33,205 nucleotides of DNA from CAIYXV01 sp035506255. GTDB taxonomy: Bacteria; Margulisbacteria; WOR-1; XYC2-FULL-46-14; WPAF01. The stretch covers positions 1 to 33,205 of the forward strand of contig DATJPS010000093.1 in NCBI GenBank assembly GCA_035506255.1, read 5' to 3'. Below, piece after piece: positions 22,578 through 30,008 of this stretch. Every line of letters begins with the position of its first letter. The first letter of the stretch is position 1. The position numbers and the translations under genes are program-made. The notes beneath the pieces were generated by a model. It did not search any database and had not been told where the DNA came from. It saw only the letters and a list, made by a program, of their open reading frames with translations.

Positions 22578-23792
22578 CTACAAGGGCAGGACAATGTACT
22601 GGATCGAAAGCCCCTGCATATAGAAGTTGGTGGTCCCGGTGATCGTGATGCCCAGCGGAATGCTTGTACTGCCGGGAACCTTGGTCGGGATCGGCAGCGG
22701 GCAATAGAAGGCCTCGGTATCGTTGCTGCCGGAGTTGCCGCTGGCAAAAGAGCCGATGCGAAAATTTGCGTAGGTCGTGGATCCCGCGTTCGTCACTTGG
22801 ACCAGGAAACTGTTCGAATAATTTTCACTGGCGGCGTAGATCGTCCCGCTGACGCCGGTGATGATGATGCCGTTCGAGGCGTTGATGGTGGTGAAGGAAA
22901 CGCTATCGGTGGTATGGCTGCCGCTGGTAGACCCGTTCCTCACTTCCGTGATCATCACTTCGTTGGTCGTGTAGGCGGGATCGATCTCGATCCATTTGTT
23001 GCCGTCGCTGTAATTCAACCGGTTCGTGGCGGATGACAGATATATCCTGCCCGCGCTATGATCGGAAGGGGTCGGGGAGGCGGATATCATCACATCGCCG
23101 TTCACTTCCAGCGTTGCGATCGGGGCGGTAATTCCGATGCCGACATTGCCTTTGCTCCCATTGACCACGAATGTATGGCTGTTCCCAACGTCCAAGGCCC
23201 CATCCGGTTTGGTATTCCCGATGCCGACCTTGCCGCCGATATAATACATATTCGCGGTGGCGCCGTTTATTGTCAATACTTCCCCATTGCCAGCACTGTT
23301 TATGTCGCCGATCTGGGCCAGATCGTTAGAGGAGGCGGCATTGCCGGAAAGCCTTAACAGAGGATCTCCGCCGTTATAGTTCGCGACTTCCAGCATTCCC
23401 GCCGGATTTGAAACCCCGATCCCCACGTTGTTGGAGATCGTTTCTAATGTTACCCTTCCGCCGCCGCTGATCCATCCGCCGCCTTTTGCCGAAGACGATT
23501 CCGCGACCCAGGCATTGCTGCCGTTAAGCCGAAAAGTGGTCGCCTCGGAAGAAACATAGCAGAGCATGCCGACAACGCGCCGGGAAGCGGGGATACTGTT
23601 CATGGTGGCTTCGTTTGAAACTATTTTATAACCGCCGTTGATCTCGTCCTCGTACGCGGTGGGGAAGGTGTTGGTGCTGTCGCCCACCGTTACCGGCGCG
23701 GCGACGATGGTGCCGGTCCGGACGCTGGCGAACGACGCGGTGCAAAGCAATAAACTTACCAGAAATAGCAGGGACAATTTCGATCTATCCAT
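22578..23792 (-). CDS. Secreted mosaic fibre-like protein, array member G (SVRTGT-type)
   Basis: The 404 residues start with a signal peptide (about 1-22, SFA-SV). The N-module is almost identical to that of F, including a 60-base stretch of identical DNA. The stalk holds three VGIG/VGIGN motifs with GMLEVANYNGGDPLLRLSG and DGALDVGNSHTFVVNG. The connector is ATLEVNGDVMI and WIEIDPAYTT. The C-domain (NGIIITGVSGTIY and so on) ends in SIQYIVLPL. It lies 30 bases after H and is probably in an I-H-G transcript. The function is unknown. Confidence 0.85.
   Translation of the reverse strand: MDRSKLSLLFLVSLLLCTASFASVRTGTIVAAPVTVGDSTNTFPTAYEDEINGGYKIVSNEATMNSIPASRRVVGMLCYVSSEATTFRLNGSNAWVAESSSAKGGGWISGGGRVTLETISNNVGIGVSNPAGMLEVANYNGGDPLLRLSGNAASSNDLAQIGDINSAGNGEVLTINGATANMYYIGGKVGIGNTKPDGALDVGNSHTFVVNGSKGNVGIGITAPIATLEVNGDVMISASPTPSDHSAGRIYLSSATNRLNYSDGNKWIEIDPAYTTNEVMITEVRNGSTSGSHTTDSVSFTTINASNGIIITGVSGTIYAASENYSNSFLVQVTNAGSTTYANFRIGSFASGNSGSNDTEAFYCPLPIPTKVPGSTSIPLGITITGTTNFYMQGLSIQYIVLPL
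23670..23729 (-). repeat. Conserved 60-base N-module block, copy in G
   Basis: It is identical over 60 bases to the copy in F at 22321-22380. The stalk and C-domain DNA of the two genes is much more divergent. Confidence 0.95.
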
Positions 23793-23822
23793 TTACTTGA
23801 TCCTTTCCTATTTTACTGTCCA

Positions 23823-25007
23823 TTAGAATGGCAGTTCAATGTAATGTATCTGCAATAAATACCAGTCATAACCGGTCCCGTAAGAAGCATCGCCGTTGGC
23901 CTGAAAACCGACCTCGGTGTTCGCCGGGACTTTTACGGGAATGGTCAGGGCCCTGTCCACTTCGCGGTAACGGTCCGAGTTAAGGCCGTAGCTGGTATTA
24001 TCGCAGTAATAGTGATAAGCGTAAATATACGCTTTGTTCACGCCCCCCGAACCGCCGATCTTTAAATTCGCGGTGAAGTAATGGGAAGTGTGATCACTGC
24101 CTGAAACATAAGTGATGCCGGTTATATTGGTGATCACGATCCCGTTGGGATTATTGCTGGCGTCAAGTATCTTGTTGTATCCTTTTGACGCGCTACTGAT
24201 CTCCGCATGCTCCACTTCCTTGGTGGTGTAGGCGGGGTCAAGCTCAATCCACTGCGTACCGTCGCTGTAATTCATGCGTTTGGTGGCGGATGAAAAATAT
24301 ATCTTGCCCGCCGTTTGGTCGGAAGGGGTGGGGGTGGCGGTTATTCTCATGTCGCCGTTGACTTCCAGGGTCGCGATCGGGTTGCTGCTGGCTATGCCGA
24401 CATTTCCATTCTGCGGTATATAGATGCCGTTGTTGTAGCCGTTATTAGGCGCGATCTTAAGTATGTTCGCGCCGGAATTGTACCAATTGAAGATGTGATG
24501 GGCAACGGTCGCATCATCGCTATAGATCCGCAATCCGGCGTCGTCATTCTTGTCTTTGATAAAAACGAAACTTTTTGACCAGGAAGTCCCGCGCACTACC
24601 AGACGTGCATCCGAAGCGTCGCTGGTGCCGATGCCGACATTGTTGGTCAAGGTCTCGAGCGTGATCTGATTGCCTCCCTTGATCCAGCCACCCGCAGTGG
24701 TTGTCGATTCACTAACCCAATTGCCGTTTTTATTAAGGCGGAATGTGGTCGCTTCCAATGATACATAGCAAAGCATCCCGACCACGCGCCGGGAAGCGGG
24801 AATGCTGTTCATCGTGGCTTCATCGGAGACCACTTTATAACCGCCGTTGATCTCGTCCTCGTACGCGGTGGGGAAGGTGTTTGTGCTATCGCCCACCGTT
24901 ACCGGCGCGGCCACGATGGTGCCGGTCCGGACGCTGGCATGGGTGGTCGCCGCGAAAATAAGCACGCCGGCCAATGTGATCAGGACAAATAACGATCTTT
25001 TTTTCAT
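23823..25007 (-). CDS. Secreted mosaic fibre-like protein, array member H (SVRTGT-type)
   Basis: The 394 residues start with a signal peptide (about 1-24, THA-SV) and the shared N-module. The stalk includes GGWIKGGNQITLET, NNVGIGTSDASDARLVVRG and GNVGIASSNP. The connector is ATLEVNGDMRI and WIELDPAYTT. The C-domain differs strongly from its neighbours (aromatic-rich AYIYAYHYYCDNTSYG) and ends in QIHYIELPF. GGAGG lies 10 bases before the ATG; the gap to member I is 19 bases. The function is unknown. Confidence 0.85.
   Translation of the reverse strand: MKKRSLFVLITLAGVLIFAATTHASVRTGTIVAAPVTVGDSTNTFPTAYEDEINGGYKVVSDEATMNSIPASRRVVGMLCYVSLEATTFRLNKNGNWVSESTTTAGGWIKGGNQITLETLTNNVGIGTSDASDARLVVRGTSWSKSFVFIKDKNDDAGLRIYSDDATVAHHIFNWYNSGANILKIAPNNGYNNGIYIPQNGNVGIASSNPIATLEVNGDMRITATPTPSDQTAGKIYFSSATKRMNYSDGTQWIELDPAYTTKEVEHAEISSASKGYNKILDASNNPNGIVITNITGITYVSGSDHTSHYFTANLKIGGSGGVNKAYIYAYHYYCDNTSYGLNSDRYREVDRALTIPVKVPANTEVGFQANGDASYGTGYDWYLLQIHYIELPF
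24879..24938 (-). repeat. Conserved 60-base N-module block, copy in H
   Basis: It differs from the F and G copies at only three positions in 60. Confidence 0.9.
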
Positions 25008-25026
25008 CTTAACATTGCCTCCACGA

Positions 25027-26247
25027 TCAGAACGGATAATTTAAATATTCAAGGAACGGTCCTTGGCCGGACAGACGGTTGGAACCTATTGTCCCTGCCT
25101 CCCGGGCTAAATAAATTGTGATCGTGCTGTTCTTGGCCACCCTTAAAGGAAGCGGGAATTGTTTTCTGGCGACTGAATAACCGGTCGATTGGGCCAGATC
25201 GAAAAAGCTTGCCTTGGCGACCCCTCCGACCCGAAGCTGAGCATTAACGGGCATATCGCTGACAAGCCCATACACCATACAGCCGAAAGACGTGATCAGG
25301 ATGTCATTCGTTGAGTTGACATAAGAGAAACTGGTGAATTGATGATAGGTCTTATTGTCGGTTATTGACAGCGTTTCGACCGTCGGGTCGACGGTGATAA
25401 GCTTGGTCTCTTGCGTCGTGTACGCGGGATCCAATTCGATCCATTGCGTGCCGTCATGATAGTTGAGCCGGTTGGTGGTTGAATCGAGATATATCTTTCC
25501 TTTCGCGCCGGTTGGGGCCGACATGGCGGCCAGCCTCAGGTCCCCGTTAACTTCAAGGGTGGAAATAGGTTTATTGGTATTGATCCCTACCTCTTTTGAA
25601 GCGAAATCGCCGAAGATCAGGGGCGGGTTGACGGCTGAATTTGCGATATAAAGTTTGTTGCTCCCGGTTTCGCTGGAACCGGCGTAAGCGCCGATAAAGA
25701 CATTATGGTCGCCCAGGGTATAGTAACCGGCGGAATAACCTACCGCGGTGTTATAAGAACTGCTAACGTTGGAGGTAAGCGCGACCGTGCCGATAGCCGT
25801 ATTATTTATTCCCTGTGAATTACCCACAGCGGCATTTGCTCCGACCGCGGTATTGCCGTATCCCTGATTATTGTTTTGCATTGCGCTTGCCCCCAGCGCG
25901 GTATTTAAACTGCCGCTGGTATTCAAGTTCAAAGCCGAATCTCCCACGACCGTGTTGTAATCGCCATTGGTGCATGTACCACCGGAGATGAAAGTGTTCC
26001 AGAGTTGGTCCGCGATCCGTGCCTTTCCTTTGACCTCGAAAGTCGCCGTGGGATTGGTCGTATCGACACCGACCCTGCCGCCCGATCCGATTCCCATCAC
26101 TTCCATGGTCGAGCTGTTCAGTACGGATAACCTGCTGGTCCCGTTATTGCTATCGAGTATAACGTTGACATTGGCGGCGAAGGTAGTGGGGGCAAGTAAA
26201 AGGACGAAGAGCACGGTAATGGAAAGGAACATTATATTGCTTTTCAT
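25027..26247 (-). CDS. Secreted mosaic fibre-like protein, array member I (YadA-like head repeats)
   Basis: The 406 residues start with a signal peptide (about 1-24, TFA-AN). The N-module VNVILDSNNGTSRLSVLNSS follows, then head repeats at about 85-210 (NTALGASAMQNNNQGYG, NTAVGYSAGYY). GSNKLYIANS, NPPLIFG and FASKEVGIN match member E closely, so E and I are recent duplicates in this part. The connector (STLEVNGDLRLAA, WIELDPAYTT) leads to a C-domain ending in EYLNYPF. AAGGAG lies 7 bases before the ATG. A possible extended -10 promoter (TGG-TACAAT) lies about 32 bases upstream. The function is unknown. Confidence 0.85.
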   Translation of the reverse strand: MKSNIMFLSITVLFVLLLAPTTFAANVNVILDSNNGTSRLSVLNSSTMEVMGIGSGGRVGVDTTNPTATFEVKGKARIADQLWNTFISGGTCTNGDYNTVVGDSALNLNTSGSLNTALGASAMQNNNQGYGNTAVGANAAVGNSQGINNTAIGTVALTSNVSSSYNTAVGYSAGYYTLGDHNVFIGAYAGSSETGSNKLYIANSAVNPPLIFGDFASKEVGINTNKPISTLEVNGDLRLAAMSAPTGAKGKIYLDSTTNRLNYHDGTQWIELDPAYTTQETKLITVDPTVETLSITDNKTYHQFTSFSYVNSTNDILITSFGCMVYGLVSDMPVNAQLRVGGVAKASFFDLAQSTGYSVARKQFPLPLRVAKNSTITIYLAREAGTIGSNRLSGQGPFLEYLNYPF

Positions 26248-26307
26248 GCATTGCTCCTTGATATTAAAACTGCCTTGAATTGTACCACATTATGGCAAAA
26301 AATAAAG

Positions 26308-26313
26308 TATAAT
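26308..26313 (+). promoter_or_regulatory. Possible -10 box of dprA
   Basis: TATAAT lies 8 bases before the dprA ATG. No good -35 box is visible at 16-18 bases. If used, the transcript would start at or next to the start codon. Confidence 0.4.
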
Positions 26314-26321
26314 CAAAATGT

Positions 26322-27359
26322 ATGATCAGTAATAAGATCGCGATCAATATGATCGATGGGATCGGGCCGGTAAAGCTAAGGAAATTGCTGCAGGAACTGG
26401 GGACAGTGGAGGCTGTGGCTGAACGCCTGCAGGCGCCACTCGCCCGTGCCGGCGAGGAGCTCGAAAACGCCGGACGCAAGGGGATATCAGTATTGTCGGA
26501 AGATTCCGAACGCTATCCCGAGCTGTTAAAACAGATACACGATCCGCCGATCGTGCTGTATGTCAGGGGCGAATTAATGCCATCGGACATCAATGCGGTC
26601 TCTATCGTCGGCACGCGCGTCCCCACGCCGTTCGGCCTGGAAGTAGCGCGCCGCTTTGCCCGGGAACTGGCGTCGCTCGGCGTGACGGTGGTCTCCGGAC
26701 TGGCGTTCGGGATCGACGCGGCGGCGCATAAGGGGTCGCTCGAGGTCAAAGGGCGCACCATCGCGGTATTGGGGAGTGGGGTAGACAATATCACGCCTGT
26801 CGGTAACATTGAGGTGGGAATGGAAATACTCGATGGCGGCGGCGCGATCGTTTCGGAATATCCTTTGGGGACTACACCAGGCGCCTGGTCGTTCCCGCGA
26901 CGCAACCGGATCATTTCCGGTTTATCGCGCGGCGTGATCGTGATCGAGGGGTCATATAAAAGCGGCGCGATGATCACCGCCAAACTGGCGCTGGAGCAGG
27001 GAAGGGAAGTGTTCGCCGTCCCCGGGAACATAGATTCGGAAATGAGCCGCGGGCCGCACTGGCTGATCAAGCAGGGAGCCAGGCTGACCGAGTCGATAGA
27101 TGACGTGCTCGACGAGCTGGCGACGGTCCTCAATATTAAAAGGGCAGCGGCAAGAACTGAGAGATATGAGGGCAAGGGAATTGAATTGAATGAAGAGGAG
27201 AAGAAGGTCTTTTCCGTTATGGACGCCCGGGCCCGATATATAGACGAGATCGTCGAGCGGTCAGGCATGGAGGTGCAGGCCGTGTCAAGCGTTTTATTGA
27301 CTCTGGAGATAAAAGGCCTGGTAAAACCGCTACCGGGAAAATACTTCGTTGTGCTATAA
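26322..27359 (+). CDS. dprA: DNA-processing protein DprA/Smf
   Basis: The product has 345 residues. An N-terminal helix-hairpin region (INMIDGIGPVKLRKLL) precedes the Rossmann-type DprA core (SIVGTRVPTPFG, VVSGLAFGIDAAAHKGSL, GSGVDNITP, EYPLGTTPGAWSFPRRNRII, FAVPGNI). A winged-helix C-terminus (about 290-345) ends in KYFVVL. DprA loads RecA on incoming single-stranded DNA during natural transformation. The start is 26322; the next in-frame ATG is nine codons on. The gene is divergent from array member I and ends 127 bases before the MgtE_N-domain gene. A competence protein next to a repetitive gene array is a suggestive but unproven pairing. Confidence 0.95.
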   Translation: MISNKIAINMIDGIGPVKLRKLLQELGTVEAVAERLQAPLARAGEELENAGRKGISVLSEDSERYPELLKQIHDPPIVLYVRGELMPSDINAVSIVGTRVPTPFGLEVARRFARELASLGVTVVSGLAFGIDAAAHKGSLEVKGRTIAVLGSGVDNITPVGNIEVGMEILDGGGAIVSEYPLGTTPGAWSFPRRNRIISGLSRGVIVIEGSYKSGAMITAKLALEQGREVFAVPGNIDSEMSRGPHWLIKQGARLTESIDDVLDELATVLNIKRAAARTERYEGKGIELNEEEKKVFSVMDARARYIDEIVERSGMEVQAVSSVLLTLEIKGLVKPLPGKYFVVL

Positions 27360-27360
27360 T
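27352..27360 (+). promoter_or_regulatory. Extended -10 promoter within the dprA stop region
   Basis: TGC-TATAAT forms an extended -10 element overlapping the dprA stop codon, with no good -35 box. Transcription would start near 27367, three bases before the P1 stem of the leader structure. Confidence 0.5.
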
Positions 27361-27366
27361 AATAAG

Positions 27367-27486
27367 GAAGAAGCGGCAGCGGGCTTGGTTATCTGACGAT
27401 CCCTCTGGTCGATCATTAGATGCCCCAGTCCTTAATAACGCTTCCCAGACCGGTGCAAGCCGGTTTTTTAACAACTGGAGCGTGTT
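27367..27486 (+). promoter_or_regulatory. Structured leader with terminator, candidate riboswitch or attenuator
   Basis: Nested pairings are visible: P1 GAAGCG (27370-27375) with CGCTTC (27439-27444); P2 GGGC (27381-27384) with GCCC (27422-27425); P3 ATCTGACGATC (27391-27401) with GATCATTAGAT (27411-27421), with one mismatch and one G-U pair. Four bases after P1 an intrinsic terminator follows. No room for a promoter exists between the terminator and the downstream ATG, so transcripts must pass the terminator. I do not recognise an M-box, yybP-ykoY or NiCo consensus. By context the ligand could be Mg2+ or Mn2+. Confidence 0.55.
27447..27469 (+). terminator. Intrinsic terminator upstream of the MgtE_N-domain gene
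   Basis: A hairpin with core ACCGG (27449-27453), loop TGCAAG and CCGGT (27460-27464) runs into a T-tract at 27464-27469. It follows dprA but lies only 18 bases before the next start codon, which fits conditional termination better than a simple gene end. Confidence 0.75.
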
Positions 27487-28749
27487 ATGGTCCTCTTTTC
27501 TGAAATGTTCGTGTCCGAACTTATCGGCGACCCGGTGGTGGACCGCCTGCAGGAGAACATCGGGCGGGTCAAGGATATCATCGTGGCGCTGGGCGAGACC
27601 TTCCCCAAAGTCATTGGGCTTCTCATCCGTACTTCCGGTGAAAAAAGCGAGGAAAAAGTCCTACTAATCTCGGAGATCGACCTGATCGGCAGGCAATTCG
27701 TCACTACCCGTTCGACGAAGGACCGGGTAGTGCTGGGAGCGCTGAGAGAAGGGGAAGTGCTCCTTCTCCGCGACGTGATGGACCAGCAGGTTGTCGATCT
27801 GGAAGGGGCGCGCGTGATCCGTGTCAACGACCTGAAGCTGGCCAAGGTCGACCAGGACGTACGCCTGATCGCGGTCGACGTCGGGATGAAGGGAATGCTG
27901 CGGCGCCTGGGGATGGACGGATTCGCATCCTGGCTTTTCGGATTTTTTAAGAAAACGGTCCCGGAAAAGATGATCGGATGGGACCATGTCCAGAACCTTT
28001 CCGGCGGAAAAGTGGCGATCCCGACCAAGACCTTCACCGATCTGCACCCGGCCGACGTGGCGCAGGTGCTTTCGCAGTTGAAAGTCGAGGACAAGACGGC
28101 TCTCCTGTACTCTCTCTCCGACAAGACCGCGGCCGAATCGATGCATGAGCTGGAGCCGATGCTGGCGGCGCTGCTGGTCGCCAACCTTGATACGAAAAAA
28201 GCGTTGGGGATCATAGAGAAGATGCCGGTAGACGAAGTGGCCGACATCCTGGGCGACCTTTCGCCCGATAAATCCGAAGAGCTGCTGCGGCTGATGAAGG
28301 TACGAAAGGCGGCGGCGATACGCGAACTGCTAAAGCACAAGGACGAGACCGCGGGCGGCCTGATGACCACCGAATTCATCGCCCTGCCGCAGAACCTGAC
28401 GGTGGAGCAGACGATCCAGCGGCTGCGCGAGACTGCTCCCGACGCCGAGACCATCTATTATCTATATATAGTGGATGGCGAGAACCATCTGCTGGGGGCG
28501 CTTTCGCTCCGCAGCCTGATCGTTTCCCCTCCCGAAAAGCCGATCGTCGACATCATGATCCGCGACATCATCACCGTCTCGCCGGAGATGAACCAGCGCG
28601 AGGTCGCATCGGTCATTTCAAAATATAATTTCCTGGCGGTGCCGGTGGTTGACAAGGAAAAGAAGATCCTCGGCATCGTCACCGTCGACGACGTGATCGA
28701 TTTCATCCTCCCTCCGTTCTCCCGCCGCAAGAGGCAAATGTTAGGGTGA
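27487..28749 (+). CDS. Soluble PRC-barrel / MgtE_N / CBS-pair protein, no transport domain
   Basis: The product has 420 residues. Residues 1-75 and 85-140 look like PRC-barrel-type beta domains. Residues 184-285 form the MgtE N-terminal superhelix (LHPADVAQVLSQL, MPVDEVADILGDLSPDKSEELL). Residues 290-410 form two CBS motifs (MTTEFIALPQNLTVEQTI, MIRDIITVSPEMNQREV, GIVTVDDVIDFI). The protein ends at the point where MgtE would enter its membrane domain, so it is the Mg2+-sensing cytosolic half without a channel. The NRAMP-family gene starts 3 bases later, so it probably regulates that transporter. GGAG lies 6 bases before the ATG. Confidence 0.88.
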   Translation: MVLFSEMFVSELIGDPVVDRLQENIGRVKDIIVALGETFPKVIGLLIRTSGEKSEEKVLLISEIDLIGRQFVTTRSTKDRVVLGALREGEVLLLRDVMDQQVVDLEGARVIRVNDLKLAKVDQDVRLIAVDVGMKGMLRRLGMDGFASWLFGFFKKTVPEKMIGWDHVQNLSGGKVAIPTKTFTDLHPADVAQVLSQLKVEDKTALLYSLSDKTAAESMHELEPMLAALLVANLDTKKALGIIEKMPVDEVADILGDLSPDKSEELLRLMKVRKAAAIRELLKHKDETAGGLMTTEFIALPQNLTVEQTIQRLRETAPDAETIYYLYIVDGENHLLGALSLRSLIVSPPEKPIVDIMIRDIITVSPEMNQREVASVISKYNFLAVPVVDKEKKILGIVTVDDVIDFILPPFSRRKRQMLG

Positions 28750-28752
28750 GGG

Positions 28753-30006
28753 ATGCTTAAATTCTTTACCGGGAAAGGTTGGAGTTATTGGAAGATACGA
28801 CTGCTGGTCTTCCTGTCGGTGGTCGGACCGGGGATCATCACCGGCACGGCGGACAACGATGCGGGCGGGGTGGCGACCTATTCGGTGGCGGGGGCCCACT
28901 TCGGTTACCAGATGCTCTGGATCCTCATCCTGATCACCATCATGCTCTATGTGACTCAGGAAATGGGGATGAGGCTGGGAGTGGTGACGGGGCGGGGCCT
29001 GGCCGACCTCATCCGGGAAAGATTCGGGCTCCGGTTCGCGGTGCTGCTTATCGGCCTGGTCTTCCTGGCAAATTTCTCCAACATTTTGGCCGATGTTGCC
29101 GGCGTCGCTTCAGTGGCCGACATTTACCATATTCCAAGGTTGATATTCGTCCCTATCTTTTCGCTCATCGTCTGGTTCGTCATCCTGAGGGGGAGCTTCA
29201 ACTTTGTCCAGAATATTTTTCTCACTTCATGCATCGTGTTCTTTTGCTATATCATTAATGGATTTATTGCCCGGCCGGACATTCCGGCAATGGTCCATGG
29301 CAGTCTGGTCCCGACCCTGTCGTTGAACCGCGATTTCATGTTCACCGCCACCGCGCTGATCGGTACCACTTTGACCGTCTGGGGGCAGTTCTTCGTCCAG
29401 TCATATTTCGTGGACAAGGGGATAGATAAAAAACATATTAAAAGTGCCCGGCTCGACGTCCTCTTTGGCGCCTTCTGGACCGATTTTGTCGCCTACTTTA
29501 TCATCATCTCTTGCGCGGCGACGCTTTTCGTCAAGGGAGCGCGCATTGAAAGCGCGCTCGACGCGGCGATGGCGCTCGGCCCGCTGCTGGGCGATTTCGC
29601 GAAACATCTTTTCGCCTGGGGACTGCTTAACGCCTCGTTGCTCGGGATCTGCGTCATCACCATGGGAACGGCCTATGCCATTACGGAGGTTTTGGGGACG
29701 GAGAGAAAGGTCAATGCTACGTTCAAGGAAGCGCCGCTATTCTATTCTATATTCGGCTTCTGTGTTTTTGTCTGCACACTGTTGGTGTTGATCCCGAATT
29801 TCCCGATGATCTTCGTCCTGACGGCTTCACAAGCGCTCAATACCATGATCCTGCCGGTTATATTCTTCGTTATGTTAAAGTTGATAAATGACCGCCAGCT
29901 GATGGGCTCCAATGTCAACAGCCGGGCTTCCAACTGGATCTCCTGGATCACGATCGCCAGCTTCACCCTGATCTCGTTCGCGATGCTGTATTTGACGTTC
30001 TTCTGA
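28753..30006 (+). CDS. NRAMP-family divalent metal transporter with altered metal site
   Basis: The product has 417 residues and about 11 hydrophobic segments. The TM1 region reads GPGIITGTADNDAGG (about 25-39), aligning with the NRAMP motif GPGF...DPGN; the DPGN metal site becomes DNDAGG. In TM6, canonical GATVMPHN aligns by eye with IGTTLTVWGQ (about 203-212), so the metal-selecting Met and the His-Asn pair are absent. Canonical NRAMPs use these residues for Mn2+ and Fe2+. With the MgtE_N/CBS partner just upstream, Mg2+ is a reasonable alternative substrate. It ends two bases from a convergent gene. Confidence 0.88.
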   Translation: MLKFFTGKGWSYWKIRLLVFLSVVGPGIITGTADNDAGGVATYSVAGAHFGYQMLWILILITIMLYVTQEMGMRLGVVTGRGLADLIRERFGLRFAVLLIGLVFLANFSNILADVAGVASVADIYHIPRLIFVPIFSLIVWFVILRGSFNFVQNIFLTSCIVFFCYIINGFIARPDIPAMVHGSLVPTLSLNRDFMFTATALIGTTLTVWGQFFVQSYFVDKGIDKKHIKSARLDVLFGAFWTDFVAYFIIISCAATLFVKGARIESALDAAMALGPLLGDFAKHLFAWGLLNASLLGICVITMGTAYAITEVLGTERKVNATFKEAPLFYSIFGFCVFVCTLLVLIPNFPMIFVLTASQALNTMILPVIFFVMLKLINDRQLMGSNVNSRASNWISWITIASFTLISFAMLYLTFF

Positions 30007-30008
30007 GT

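Noticed and set aside
14082..26247. Prophage or phage tail cluster
   Set aside because: The proteins resemble tail fibres, but every one has a Sec signal peptide, and no capsid, terminase, portal, integrase or lysis gene is present.
14082..26247. Diversity-generating retroelement
   Set aside because: No reverse transcriptase and no template/variable repeat pair with A-specific changes was found; variation looks like module exchange.
19681..26247. Trimeric autotransporters (type Vc)
   Set aside because: E and I have YadA-like head repeats but no C-terminal membrane barrel domain, so the full autotransporter assignment does not hold.
27367..27486. Known M-box (Mg2+), yybP-ykoY (Mn2+), NiCo or mini-ykkC riboswitch
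   Set aside because: The conserved core sequences of these classes, as I recall them, are absent; an ACGA occurs once but within a stem, not in paired hairpin loops.
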